Shown one piece after another: positions 51,164 through 60,691 of a DNA stretch of 64,000 nucleotides. The stretch is taken from contig JADJCU010000001.1 of assembly GCA_016703065.1 (NCBI GenBank), forward strand, positions 558,001 to 622,000, in the 5' to 3' direction. Each line of letters begins with the position of its first letter. Position 1 is the stretch's first letter. Below the pieces are notes generated by a model, which did no database searches, was not told the origin of the DNA, and saw only the letters and a list, made by a program, of their open reading frames with translations. The position numbers and the translations under genes were made by a program. Source of the DNA: a bacterium. GTDB lineage: Bacteria > Electryoneota > RPQS01.

Positions 51164-52342
51164 GTGAGCGGGCAAGCAAAGCCAAAACTGGAAATACTGT
51201 ACGTCGGCTCCAAGGACGACCGCGATTTGCTGCGGCTGCTGGTGAATTGCGGGCCCGTGCGGGTGTGCGGGTATTCACAGGACGATGTGCCGCAACTCGA
51301 CAGCACAATTGAATATGTCGGAGCATGCCGGCTGCCATTAAGCCGCGACGCAAAAGACCTTGTGCGCGGCCTGCGTTCGATCGGCATTCCGTTCATGGGT
51401 ATGGGTGACAGTGACGTCGATGCAGTGGAGATTGCGCTGACGGCAAGCAGCTCAGCGCAGAAGGTCGGCGAGACGCTGCGACTGCTGCGCGAAGTGTGCC
51501 AGAACCGCCGCAAGGTGACGGAGATTGCCCAACATCCTGTAGCCGTTGGTCTGGATGATTTTGTCGCTCTGATTGAGTTTGCGCTCAATCTGCGGCTGCC
51601 GGGATCGACGGAACGCGCGGCAAGAGTGGCGTGGTACGCGGCGAATGTCGGCAAGTCGATGAAGCTGACACCAGAGGAGCTCGAGCTCCTGCAGGTTGCA
51701 GCGCGCGCGAGAGAGATTGGAAAACTCAGTCTGCCGGATCACGAAGTTCAGCAGGGAGACTTGCTGTTGGGTGATCCGACATCGCTGGGAAATTTCGCCT
51801 ATCCGGCCTTTAGTTCGCTGATCATGCGACAGGTTCCGCAGTTCACGCAATTGGCAGACGTTGTGGCCTGCCAGCTTGAGAATTTTGACGGCAGCGGGCA
51901 GTCTGGGCTGAAGGGCGGCGCGATTCCGTTGACATCACGCGTGCTGCGGGCAGTGGCAGCATTTGAGCGAGCCGAGGCCATGCACGGTGTGCGAAACAAC
52001 TCGGAGTCGTTGGGGTATCTCTTCCGCGACGCAAACCGGATTTTTGATCCCGAAGTGCTGGCGGCACTCGATGCGGTGGTCTGGCAGCGTGATCTCGGCA
52101 ACGGGCAGGAGCCGACGCGCATGGCCGTTAAGCAGCTTGTTGTTGGTGATTGGTTAGGGCAGTGCGTCTATAATCAGCATGGTTTGAAGATGATTCCATA
52201 TGGTCACAAGCTCGACTGGCGAACCAAAGAGATGACGATCAAGTTGCTCGAAGAGAGCAATATTGCCTACGCGTATATCTTGACCAAAGCGCCGCGGATT
52301 CGACGACAAGCTGACGAGGAAGAGGACATGAAAGTAAAGTAG
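51164..52342 (+). CDS. Degenerate HD-GYP protein 2 (motAB operon)
   Basis: A 392-residue paralogue of the protein at 49671. Residues 1-90 are receiver-like (LEILYVGSKDDRDLLRLL). The HD-GYP region is degenerate: ARAREIGKLSLPD, no KxHP motif, and CQLENFDGSGQSGLKGGAIP in place of HHExxDGxGYP. The C-terminal small domain (VKQLVVGDWLGQCVYNQHG) is kept. It is the last gene of the motAB operon and is followed by a terminator at 52455. Both copies share the same losses (RE for HD, QLENFDGSG), which suggests a conserved non-catalytic role. Confidence 0.8.
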   Translation: MSGQAKPKLEILYVGSKDDRDLLRLLVNCGPVRVCGYSQDDVPQLDSTIEYVGACRLPLSRDAKDLVRGLRSIGIPFMGMGDSDVDAVEIALTASSSAQKVGETLRLLREVCQNRRKVTEIAQHPVAVGLDDFVALIEFALNLRLPGSTERAARVAWYAANVGKSMKLTPEELELLQVAARAREIGKLSLPDHEVQQGDLLLGDPTSLGNFAYPAFSSLIMRQVPQFTQLADVVACQLENFDGSGQSGLKGGAIPLTSRVLRAVAAFERAEAMHGVRNNSESLGYLFRDANRIFDPEVLAALDAVVWQRDLGNGQEPTRMAVKQLVVGDWLGQCVYNQHGLKMIPYGHKLDWRTKEMTIKLLEESNIAYAYILTKAPRIRRQADEEEDMKVK

Positions 52343-52454
52343 CGCAGCGCCGGCGTACCGCTGGACGCGCTTCAGAGCGGGCACATTGCGCTTCGCAGAA
52401 TGCTCGGGGAGTGTATTGGGTGGAAAAACCTCGGTGTGTGATTGGACAATGTGA

Positions 52455-52490
52455 AAAGCCCCTCTGCGGTTGCAGAGGGGCTTTCTTATC
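52455..52490 (+). terminator. Intrinsic terminator after the motAB operon
   Basis: AAAGCCCCTCTGC-GGTT-GCAGAGGGGCTTT is a perfect 13-bp stem followed by CTTATC. A decayed copy of the CGTACCGCTGG repeat core lies upstream at about 52350. Confidence 0.88.
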
Positions 52491-52507
52491 CCAAAGAGGT
52501 GTGGGGA

Positions 52508-53518
52508 TTACTTCATCAGGATCATCTTGCGCGTCGCGCTGAATTCGCCGGCATCGAGACGATAGATGTAGACACCGCTCGTCAGATTGGCACCGTCAAA
52601 TTGGACGACGTGCGTACCGGCCGATTGCGCGCCGTTCACCAACGTGGCGACTTCCTGACCGATCAGGTTGAAGACACGGAGGCTCACGTTGGACGCGGCA
52701 GGCAGGCTAAACGTGATGTTCGTTTCCGGGTTGAACGGGTTCGGGTAGTTCTGCGCGAGGCCGAACTCCGTGACCACGCTCTGCGAGCCCGGCGTAGCGT
52801 TGGTGGCACCAAGAATCTCGCTGGACCCATTCAGGTCAACGGATTCAAGGGTGTAGGTGTACGACACGCCATTGATGACCGTGGCATCAATCCACGAATA
52901 GGAGTGGCCGGTCGGGCTATTGGAAGCAGCAACTTCGTAGACCTTCGCGCCATCGCGGAGGATGTTGAAGTTTGTCAAATCAGATTCACTGGCCGTCGTC
53001 CAGGTTACGTTGATCTGATTGTCACCGCCGATCGCGTCAAACGACGACAGCTCAGCGGCCAATTGATCATCGAAGCTCAGGCAGAAGCAGCCGTCGCACA
53101 TGGACCAGACTTGAATATCCCAGTAGCCGTCATGGTTCCAGCTGTAGATGATTTCCAGACAGTCGGTATAGCCGCCCCACGCATCAGGGGAGGGGAAGAA
53201 AATACCGCCGCCCAGCGTGAATACGGTCGGGGGGTCAATCGGGTCGCACGCCAAATTACAAGGCGTCTCCATCGGATTGCAGCCTGCGTGAGTCACGAGG
53301 ACCGGAATGCCTGCTTCATCAAGGTCGGCACCGACCAGGAAGAAGTTGACGAGCTGGAACGCGCAAACGTTGATACAGGCGGACTGGCCAAGCTGAAGTT
53401 CCGTGTTGAACAGAATGGGCTGGCCGTTAATGCTGGGACAGGGCTGGGCTACCGCCGCAAGCGGCAACGCAACCGCCAAGATCGCCAGCGCAATCATCTT
53501 AGCAATTTTCTTCTTCAT
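52508..53518 (-). CDS. Secreted Cys-rich protein with sorting domain
   Basis: A 336-residue protein from ATG 53516-53518. The signal is MKKKIAKMIALAILAVALPL. The mature N-terminal part has many cysteines (QSACINVCAF, TPCNLACDP, MCDGCFCLSF). A fibronectin-III-like segment (NVTWTTASESDLTNFNILRD) precedes the C-terminal sorting domain: LAQNYPNPFNPETNITFSLP, LTSGVYIYRL, ending MILMK. It is close in design to the genes at 40304 and 53587. Likely cell-surface or released. Confidence 0.85.
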   Translation of the reverse strand: MKKKIAKMIALAILAVALPLAAVAQPCPSINGQPILFNTELQLGQSACINVCAFQLVNFFLVGADLDEAGIPVLVTHAGCNPMETPCNLACDPIDPPTVFTLGGGIFFPSPDAWGGYTDCLEIIYSWNHDGYWDIQVWSMCDGCFCLSFDDQLAAELSSFDAIGGDNQINVTWTTASESDLTNFNILRDGAKVYEVAASNSPTGHSYSWIDATVINGVSYTYTLESVDLNGSSEILGATNATPGSQSVVTEFGLAQNYPNPFNPETNITFSLPAASNVSLRVFNLIGQEVATLVNGAQSAGTHVVQFDGANLTSGVYIYRLDAGEFSATRKMILMK

Positions 53519-53586
53519 GCGGTCAATCTCCGTGGTTTTGGTCATCCTTACGAGGTGTTACACTACCGAGGCTGATCGCCCGAGGC

Positions 53587-54918
53587 TTACTTGAGGTAAA
53601 GCAGTTTCTTGGACTGCGTGAACTCACCGGCCGTCAAGGTGTACATGTAGACACCAGAGGCCATGCCTTCGGCGGACCAATTGATGGTGTGCGTACCGGC
53701 GTTCATCGCACCGTTCACCACCGTGGCAACTTCGCGGCCCAGCATGTCAAACACGGTCAGCGTGACATTCGACGCCACCGGCAGGCTGAAGTTGAAGTTG
53801 GTTTGGCCGTTGAAGGGGTTGGGGTAGTTCTGTGCAAGGTCATACTCGGTGACCATCGTCGCACCAGCGTGCGGCGTAGCTTCGGCAACCACGGACTGAC
53901 CGTCCACGTTATAGACGGAGATATTGCCGCTCAGGTCTTCAACATGCAGCTTATAGAAGTAGGTCGTGCCGTTGGCCGCACTCTCGTCTACGAAGCTGTA
54001 GTTGGCGCCCGTGGCGTCATTCGTGGCGTTGAGACGAGCAAGTTCGGCATAGACACCATCATGCTCCGTGCTGCGCGTCACGCGGAAGTTCTTAAGTTCG
54101 GTTTCGCTGGCAGTGCTCCAGTTCAGACGAACCTGGCCGTCGCCAGCGGTCGCGTCGAAGCCCGTGAACTCCACCGGGAGGATGAAGTCGGAGCGCCAGA
54201 TGCAAACGCAACCCGGGTTCTGACCGCAATAGGACATCGTCAAGAAGATGTGGCAGCCGGGGAAGACGCGAATCTGCCAATTGAAGAGCGACCAATCGAC
54301 GCCTTCGCATGCCGGATCGTCGCAGTGGGTCGTGGTCGGATCGCAGCGATTGGTGACCGTGACTTCGACCGTACCGGGAGTGTAGCCCGGATCTTCGCAG
54401 AGGATCGGAATGTTGTACGAGCCGTGGCACAGCGTCGCGCAGAATGACGAGTTGATGGGAATCGAGGTCGGAATAACCGGCGTGCAGTCATCGTTCAAGT
54501 ACTGCAGGGAGGAGCCGTCTGGAGTCTGCAGACCATTCCAGTCTTCGATTTCCACAGACTCGATAAACTGAGCGCCGTCGGCGGAATAGACTTCAACCGT
54601 GGCCGCAACGTTCACGGGAGTATAGAGCGGCAAGCCGCCAACGTACATATCCAGTTCGCACCAATGGAAGCTGGTGTTCGCGGGGTACTGACCGTTCTCG
54701 TAGGAATCGGTCTCTTCGTTGTAGGTCTGCGGTTCACCGCACGCGGCGGGAAGATGGTGGAACGTGATCACCGCGCTGAACGGCTGATCGTCGGCCAGCA
54801 CCAAGTGCATCTTCTGGTTCATTTCATCGAAGGCCAGCGTCGCTTCGTCGATTGCAAGGGCGTTCCCGGCGAACAGGCCCACCATCGCGAGCATCAAAAA
54901 GACTCGCATTGTTTTCAT
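53587..54918 (-). CDS. Secreted protein with sorting domain
   Basis: A 443-residue protein from ATG 54916-54918, with GAGAGGTGTGGG upstream. The signal MKTMRVFLMLAMVGLFAGNA precedes a domain with paired cysteines (CEDPGYT, CHIFLTMSYCGQNPGCVC). A fibronectin-III-like part (VRLNWSTASETELKNFRVT) is followed by LAQNYPNPFNGQTNFNFSLP and an end of KKLLYLK. It has its own sigma70-type promoter at 55003-55031. The next gene downstream, at 52508, is of the same kind and probably cotranscribed. Confidence 0.85.
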   Translation of the reverse strand: MKTMRVFLMLAMVGLFAGNALAIDEATLAFDEMNQKMHLVLADDQPFSAVITFHHLPAACGEPQTYNEETDSYENGQYPANTSFHWCELDMYVGGLPLYTPVNVAATVEVYSADGAQFIESVEIEDWNGLQTPDGSSLQYLNDDCTPVIPTSIPINSSFCATLCHGSYNIPILCEDPGYTPGTVEVTVTNRCDPTTTHCDDPACEGVDWSLFNWQIRVFPGCHIFLTMSYCGQNPGCVCIWRSDFILPVEFTGFDATAGDGQVRLNWSTASETELKNFRVTRSTEHDGVYAELARLNATNDATGANYSFVDESAANGTTYFYKLHVEDLSGNISVYNVDGQSVVAEATPHAGATMVTEYDLAQNYPNPFNGQTNFNFSLPVASNVTLTVFDMLGREVATVVNGAMNAGTHTINWSAEGMASGVYMYTLTAGEFTQSKKLLYLK

Positions 54919-55236
54919 CCCACACCTCTCATTTTTCAATTTTCTCCGCTTGAAGGCGTACGCTACGCCCCCAGGCGGCCTTTGCTTCCTGTAACTGTGG
55001 TTAATATAGTCCGCGGCGCCAAGTATGTCAACTAAATCGAGGGGTTTTGTTGAGAATTTATTGTAGGACTCGAAGTTTCGGCGTACTCACAATCGCATAT
55101 CTAAGACTTTGTTAAGCATAGTGTTCTGATTCGCAGAATGGCGCTAATGAGACAAAATTGGTCATACATTACGATGGAATGAGGGTCGGTATTGTTGCCC
55201 GCCTCCTCTTCTTCCGAAATTGTCCCGAAATTTCCA
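54919..55236. other. Intergenic region with the sorted-protein promoter
   Basis: Apart from the promoter at 55003-55031, I see no gene or clear hairpin here. The stretch lies between two minus-strand transcripts (tatD upstream, secreted proteins downstream). Confidence 0.55.
55003..55031 (-). promoter_or_regulatory. Sigma70-type promoter of the secreted-protein genes
   Basis: On the minus strand TTGACA (55031-55026), 17 bases, TATATT (55008-55003), about 85 bases before the start codon at 54918. Confidence 0.75.
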
Positions 55237-55998
55237 CTAATCATGGCTGAAAAACAGCTTTTCGGCTACACTGGTAGTAATTTTAGCCGCTTCTTCTGTC
55301 GTAATACCTTGTATTTCAGCGATTTTCGCAGCGATTTCGCGTACGTAAACAGGCTCGCACCGCTTGCCGCGGTGGGGCATCGGCGCCATAAACGGTGCAT
55401 CGGTTTCCAGCATTATTCGGTCAAGCGGGAGTCGGCGAACGAGGTCGGGCAGAGGGGAGTTTTTGTACGTCAGGTTCCCGGTAAATGAGATATTGAAACC
55501 CTGATCCAGAACGCGGCGGGCATATTCAAAGTCCTCCGAGAAGCAATGAAACACCCCGCGGTGATTGCCCGCAGATTTGATGATCTCGATGGTGCGAAGG
55601 CCAGCGGTGCGATGGTGAATTACGACGGGGAGGTCGAGGCGACGCGCGAGTTCAAGGAAGTGCTCGAACAGTTTCTCTTGCCGGGCAATATTAGTTTCGC
55701 CGCGATAGACATCGAGCCCGATTTCTCCGATGGCGACTACAGCGGGATCGCCTACGGCGGCTTCGATCCAGTCGAGGTCCGCTTCCGTGACGTGATCGGT
55801 CTCGCTGGGGTGAACGCCGAGGGCGCAATAGACTTGTCCGGGAAAGCGGTTCACAAGGTCAAGGCACTGTTCGCCAGTTGGCCGATCCACGGCGATGGTG
55901 ATGGCGCGGTCCACACCGCCTGCCCGAGCGCGGGCCATCACGTCGTCAAGGTCATCGGCGAACTGTTCGTAGTAGAGGTGGCAGTGAGTGTCGATCAT
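55237..55998 (-). CDS. tatD: TatD-family deoxyribonuclease
   Basis: A 253-residue metal-dependent hydrolase. Motifs: MIDTHCHL with two metal-binding His, ALGVHPSE, AIGEIGLDVYRG with the Glu ligand, PVVIHHRTA, GVFHCFSED and MLETDAPFMAP. TatD proteins are 3'-5' DNases and may act in repair or recycling. The start directly follows the stop of the FG-GAP protein (TAAATG). A Glu-rich stretch is absent and length is normal. Confidence 0.93.
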   Translation of the reverse strand: MIDTHCHLYYEQFADDLDDVMARARAGGVDRAITIAVDRPTGEQCLDLVNRFPGQVYCALGVHPSETDHVTEADLDWIEAAVGDPAVVAIGEIGLDVYRGETNIARQEKLFEHFLELARRLDLPVVIHHRTAGLRTIEIIKSAGNHRGVFHCFSEDFEYARRVLDQGFNISFTGNLTYKNSPLPDLVRRLPLDRIMLETDAPFMAPMPHRGKRCEPVYVREIAAKIAEIQGITTEEAAKITTSVAEKLFFSHD

Positions 55999-57777
55999 TT
56001 ACTTGAGATAGTAAAGCCTGAACGGCGGAGCCGTGTTGCGGCCTTGAACATCTAATAGCGCAACCAGATACGTTCCGCTGGCCAGACCTTCCGGCGCGAA
56101 GCGCACCGAACCGGTTGCGGCGAGCTGGTCATACTGCAAAACCAGTCTTCCCAAGACGTCGCGGATCTCGATTCGGCCCGTCTGGTTGGACGCAAGTTGG
56201 TAGTGAATGGTCGCGGCACCATTGAAGGGATTCGGATAGGCCGCGAGCGAGTGCGTCGTTGCGATCGGGGGGGTCGGTTCTGCGGTGGTGATGGCGCCCT
56301 CCACAAACTCATACAGCTGATTCACGTACAAGCCCGTGTACGTTTCCACAAGCCCGGAGGGCCAGTGAATGATCACACTATCAACTTGGGGCGCATAGAG
56401 CACTCCGAAGTGCACAGCGAAGCTGTTGTGGCCGCAGAAGCTGTTCTGGGCATTGACCTCGCGCATTTGCCATACGTAATCATCGCCAATCAGACACTTG
56501 ATCCGCACCACTGCGCCAATCGCCGTGCGGTTGGACTCCGTGCCGAGCAGTTTGAATTTGGACCAGAAGTTCCCAGTTTCTAAATCATTGCGATAGAATC
56601 CCTGCGCCGCGCCGTTGGCCGTGATGAACAAATCGAGGTCGCCGTCATTGTCGTAATCCGCCGAGGCCGGACAGCGAAACGACCCCGCGACCGTGAACGG
56701 AGTGGTCAAACTCTCGAAGGTGCCGTCTCCGAGATTGCGGTAGTATTTGTTCGTTCCGGATTCGTTGGCGACTACGCAATCGAGCCAGCCGTCGTTATCG
56801 AAATCCGCCCAGCAATTCCCGAGCGAGACCTGGCGGTCGGTGACGATCGCGCCCGCCGTGATCTGCACATAGACCCCGCCGTCGTTGCGATAGAGATCGT
56901 TGGCGCGACCGTTGCTGAAACCTGCCGTGTAGTTGGTGATGTAGCAGTCGAGATCGCCGTCGTTGTCGTAGTCAATCCAGTTAATGTTCTGTCCGTCGCG
57001 CGGCGTTTCGGTCAGGTTATTGCCAGTCCAACGCACAAGCTCGGCGACGCCTGTTTGTGCAAACGTGTTGCGATAGAAGTAGTCCACACCGGGCGCGCTG
57101 ACGGGACCGCTGCCAATGTTGAAGTCTAGATCGCCGTCGAGATCAAAGTCAGCGAAGCTGCCGATGGTATAGGCGCCCAAACCGGTGACGACATCGCTGT
57201 CGGTGACACGCGTGAAGGTGTAGTTGGGCGGTCCGTCGTTGCGGAACATGAAGTTGGGGATGGCCGGATTGCCGAGAAAGCCTGCGGGATGGGTAATGAT
57301 CAGGTCCACGTTGCCGTCGCTGTCATAGTCGCCCCACGCGCACGACCAGCCGCGATAGTCGTGACCGGTCGCGCCGATGTCGCCTTCGTCTATTTGCGTG
57401 AAGAGTTCGTTGCCGTCGTTGCGGTAGAGAGCAGAACGCGGCGAGTCTGAGATATAGAGGTCGGGGTCGCCGTCGTTGTCATAGTCGGCCCACGAGCCGC
57501 CGCTGCCCAATCCGTTTTGCGCCGTGATCGCGACATGCGTGTTCACAAATACGCCGTTGCCATCATTGCGGTAGAGCAGATTGCGGTTCACCCACAGGTC
57601 CTCGTCGCCGTCTTGATCGTGGTCAATCCACGCACAGCCGCGATAGCCGTTCGTGCCCGGCGTGACGGCGGCCTCGTTCTGCGGATCGGTAACGCGAACA
57701 AACGTCTGTGCGGGTGCGACGCCGATGAGCGCGACCAGCAGCATTCCTGCAGAAGCATTGCGAATCGTGGCAAGCAT
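55999..57777 (-). CDS. FG-GAP/VCBS repeat protein with ASPIC/UnbV and sorting domains
   Basis: A 592-residue exported protein. A signal (MLLVALIGVAPAQ) is followed by about seven calcium-binding VCBS repeats of the form DYDNDGDxDLYIT (e.g. DHDQDGDEDLWV, DYDNDGDLDCYIT), folding as a beta-propeller. An ASPIC/UnbV segment follows (ESNRTAIGAVVRIKC and VDSVIIHWPSGLVETY). The C-terminal sorting domain has AYPNPFNGAATIHYQL and GLASGTYLVALLD, ending YYLK. Such proteins are abundant in FCB secretomes, probably as adhesins. tatD is translationally linked downstream. Confidence 0.88.
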   Translation of the reverse strand: MLATIRNASAGMLLVALIGVAPAQTFVRVTDPQNEAAVTPGTNGYRGCAWIDHDQDGDEDLWVNRNLLYRNDGNGVFVNTHVAITAQNGLGSGGSWADYDNDGDPDLYISDSPRSALYRNDGNELFTQIDEGDIGATGHDYRGWSCAWGDYDSDGNVDLIITHPAGFLGNPAIPNFMFRNDGPPNYTFTRVTDSDVVTGLGAYTIGSFADFDLDGDLDFNIGSGPVSAPGVDYFYRNTFAQTGVAELVRWTGNNLTETPRDGQNINWIDYDNDGDLDCYITNYTAGFSNGRANDLYRNDGGVYVQITAGAIVTDRQVSLGNCWADFDNDGWLDCVVANESGTNKYYRNLGDGTFESLTTPFTVAGSFRCPASADYDNDGDLDLFITANGAAQGFYRNDLETGNFWSKFKLLGTESNRTAIGAVVRIKCLIGDDYVWQMREVNAQNSFCGHNSFAVHFGVLYAPQVDSVIIHWPSGLVETYTGLYVNQLYEFVEGAITTAEPTPPIATTHSLAAYPNPFNGAATIHYQLASNQTGRIEIRDVLGRLVLQYDQLAATGSVRFAPEGLASGTYLVALLDVQGRNTAPPFRLYYLK

Positions 57778-57862
57778 GGTGTTCTTCTCCTTGGATGGAC
57801 GGATTGCTTGCGAATCGGATCAGAGGACCCACCTCTCTACCCCGACTCGGCCGATTCGGCAC

Positions 57863-59098
57863 CTATTCTGATTTCACAAGCGGGGGAGCGGGCAGTGACC
57901 CCTTCTCCACCCAACGGACTCCGAGCGTGATCGCCAAGTTGCTCAGAAAGACGATACAAATCGTAATCGTGATGAAGTCGGCGCTGATTTTGACGCCGTA
58001 TTGCAGCGGGATGGTTGCGAGGACGGCTGAGGCCAAACCCCGCGGCCCAAAGAGAAACAGCGCGCGAGTCGTGCGGGCCCGTTCGGCCTTGTCGTCGCCA
58101 ATGCGAATCCAGCTCACGGCGAGCCAGCGCGCAATGATAAGCGCGAGATATATGCTGAGGGCTTCGAGCACGATCTTCAACGTCAGCGCATGGTAGTCGA
58201 AGAGCATGCCGAGGAAGACGAAGAAGAACGCTCGCACCAGAAAGGTCAGTTCGGCGTGAAAGCCGCGAACGCTCTCGCCCATCCATTCGCGCAGTTCCTC
58301 GCGCGGACTTTGCGCGGGCCAAACGCGGCGCAGGATGCGCGGGCCATTCGAAAGAACAAGCGCGAACAGAAACACGCCGAAGACGCCGGAACTGTGAAGG
58401 GCCTCGCACGACGCATAGACGACGAGCATCGCGGCAAATGTTGCGAGGTAGATTAGGGGCTGATCGGACAGTTTTGAAGTTATCCAGCCCCAGACGAACG
58501 CGGCGAGCGGTCCAATCCAGAGCGCGCCGGTGAGTGAAGCGAGAACGAGCAGCGCGGCGTTGCCTCCTTCATTACCTTTCGCAAAGACATTCAGCAGCGT
58601 CACAGTGATCAGGACCGCGACCGCATCGGAGAGCGAGCTTTCCAGCTCGAGGACGGTTTTCGTGGCGCGGTTCATGCGGACCTGACGGACCATCGGTACA
58701 ACGATGGCCGCGCTGGTGCAGGCCAGAGCGGAGGCGAGAAGTGCGGCATGCAGCCACGGATAGGCAAGCAAGTAGATACCGAGCGCCATCGTCGCGGCGA
58801 ACGAGAGTGCAAACACGAGAGCGAGCATGCCCAGCGAATTGCGCCACTGTTTCAGCAACAGCTGGAAATCGAGATGCAAGCCGCCTTCAAACATGATTAC
58901 GACTAGAGCGAATACTCCGAAGTAGGGAGCGATCGAGAAGATCAGGTCCGTGTCCACTTTCAAGAACTCGCGGAGCGCGATTCCCGCGCCGATCAAGAGC
59001 ATGACTTCCGGGACGCGCGTGATACGAAAGAGCCACGCACCGAGAAAGCCCAAACCAATGATCGCCGCAATCAGAAAGAAGACAGTGGATACCGTCAT
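57863..59098 (-). CDS. Cation:proton antiporter (CPA family)
   Basis: A 411-residue transporter with about twelve helices. MLLIGAGIALREFL, VVIMFEGGLHLD and SALACTSAAIVVPMV are typical of CPA antiporters, and ELESSLSDAVAVLITVT carries the conserved Asp in the ion-binding helix (as SDAVA rather than NDG). This resembles NhaP-like Na+(K+)/H+ antiporters. No cytoplasmic regulatory domain is attached. It overlaps the SpoIID gene by ATGA and is cotranscribed with it. Confidence 0.87.
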   Translation of the reverse strand: MTVSTVFFLIAAIIGLGFLGAWLFRITRVPEVMLLIGAGIALREFLKVDTDLIFSIAPYFGVFALVVIMFEGGLHLDFQLLLKQWRNSLGMLALVFALSFAATMALGIYLLAYPWLHAALLASALACTSAAIVVPMVRQVRMNRATKTVLELESSLSDAVAVLITVTLLNVFAKGNEGGNAALLVLASLTGALWIGPLAAFVWGWITSKLSDQPLIYLATFAAMLVVYASCEALHSSGVFGVFLFALVLSNGPRILRRVWPAQSPREELREWMGESVRGFHAELTFLVRAFFFVFLGMLFDYHALTLKIVLEALSIYLALIIARWLAVSWIRIGDDKAERARTTRALFLFGPRGLASAVLATIPLQYGVKISADFITITICIVFLSNLAITLGVRWVEKGSLPAPPLVKSE

Positions 59099-60606
59099 AG
59101 TGTTCTTAGTTCGGCGCCCGGATAGTAGTGCGCAAGAATTTTCAGCATGGTCCAGCCTTGTTGGGCCATCGCGACGGCGCCCAATTGACAGAGTCCGACG
59201 CCGTGCCCCCAGCCGCCGCCTTCGAGGGTGATTGTGTCGCCAACAACATGAGTAACAAAATAGGATGACGGCAGATGTGACGGCGAAAGGGCCCGGCGGA
59301 TTTCGAGTTCGCCGTAGAGCGTGGCGTGGCCGGCGCTGCCGCGAAGTTCGAGAATGGTGATGCGGCCCGACGGGCTGCGATGCTTGACCGTAAAATGCTC
59401 AACTGCGCCGATATTCAAATTGGTCTTGCGCGTGACCAGCGCGCCCAATTCCGCCTTGTCGTAAGTGCGCGTCCAGCGGAAGAGCTCATCCTCGTCCCAC
59501 GGTTTGGGATAGGGATGATCCTGTGGATTGCAGAAGGCGTGGGGAGGTTCTTTCAGAAACCCGGCGGCGATCTGCTCGTCGCTGAGATCGGGAACGTGAA
59601 AGTCGCCGCACGGTCTTACGGCAAAGCAGCCGGGCTCTTCTTCACCCCAGACTTCCACGAAGAGATCACTCGCGCCGCCGCAGGATTTCGCGTAGCGCGC
59701 GTCGGCGATTCTTTGCTGATAGATGAGAACATGGCCGCTCGTGGCGCGGATGGGTGCGATGACGGCATCGGCTTCGCGAACGATGCCTTGATAGCATTGG
59801 CAATGATCGTCGTGGCAAAGGTCGAAGCCATCGGAGTAGTGGTGACGATTGGCCGTTGCGAGCACGGTTGAACGCGCGGCGACGGCTTGCGCCTGAGAAA
59901 ACGCGGCGGGCAGGTCGTGGCGCATTTCGCTGCCGACGGCGGTTTCGACGTATTCTTCAAGCGGCAGACGATTGGCCGCGCTAAGGCCGCCATCGGGTGT
60001 GGCAAAGAGTTCGAGTTCGCCGCGATAGGTGAGCGGCTCGCGGCGTTCCCAATGGAAACCGCGACCGATGGGGACGTGCTGTAAGGTGAACGTGGCATCG
60101 GGCGAGAGCGGCGCGAGTTTCACGCGCACGACGGTTGCCGCGAACTCGCCGAGGCGAAGTTCGAAGCGTGTTTTCATTTCAGGGCGCGTCAGACGAATGA
60201 GCGTCAGACCGATCGGGTGGGTTGCCCGCAGCGCGGCGATGACTTCTCCCGCCTGATCGCGCGAAGTTAGTCTTATCACCGGCCACCAAACACGATTGTC
60301 GAGCAGACCGAGTTTGCTCTCCCATTGCCGGCCCGCTTCGAGAATCTCGGCGCGCAGCACGAAGTCGCTGTCCGGGACGCGATTGAGGATGCGCTCGGCG
60401 CTCGCTTTTGACCAGCATTCGCCGAGGCGGACGGCCCATGCGAGCTGCGGCTGTGACGTGTTGTTGGCGCGCGCGGAGAGTTCACCGCTGACGGAAGCGT
60501 GGTCGAGCCAGCGATTGCATTCGGTGAAGCACTGCGCGGAGAACTCGCCGTTCAGTGTGCCGCGGATGTCAGGCTCATTCCAGAGGAGGCCGATGGAGAT
60601 TTTCAA
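59095..60606 (-). CDS. SpoIID/LytB-domain protein
   Basis: A 503-residue protein. After about 200 residues of unassigned sequence comes the SpoIID domain: LPLEEYVETAVGSEMRHDL, AQAVAARSTVLATANRHHY, YQGIVREADAVIAPIRATSG, CGGASDLFVEVWGEE, and GGWGHGVGLCQLGAVAMAQQ at the end. SpoIID-type enzymes cut peptidoglycan glycan strands lacking stem peptides; in non-sporulating bacteria they act in cell wall remodelling. No signal peptide is evident at this start. It leads the antiporter gene. Confidence 0.87.
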   Translation of the reverse strand: MKISIGLLWNEPDIRGTLNGEFSAQCFTECNRWLDHASVSGELSARANNTSQPQLAWAVRLGECWSKASAERILNRVPDSDFVLRAEILEAGRQWESKLGLLDNRVWWPVIRLTSRDQAGEVIAALRATHPIGLTLIRLTRPEMKTRFELRLGEFAATVVRVKLAPLSPDATFTLQHVPIGRGFHWERREPLTYRGELELFATPDGGLSAANRLPLEEYVETAVGSEMRHDLPAAFSQAQAVAARSTVLATANRHHYSDGFDLCHDDHCQCYQGIVREADAVIAPIRATSGHVLIYQQRIADARYAKSCGGASDLFVEVWGEEEPGCFAVRPCGDFHVPDLSDEQIAAGFLKEPPHAFCNPQDHPYPKPWDEDELFRWTRTYDKAELGALVTRKTNLNIGAVEHFTVKHRSPSGRITILELRGSAGHATLYGELEIRRALSPSHLPSSYFVTHVVGDTITLEGGGWGHGVGLCQLGAVAMAQQGWTMLKILAHYYPGAELRTL

Positions 60607-60691
60607 GACAGAAATATGAGGTTAGAGGGATGAGGCATGAATATGAATTTGGTAGTGTGAACTATTGGTATGCGTGATCCTGAGCGAAGTG

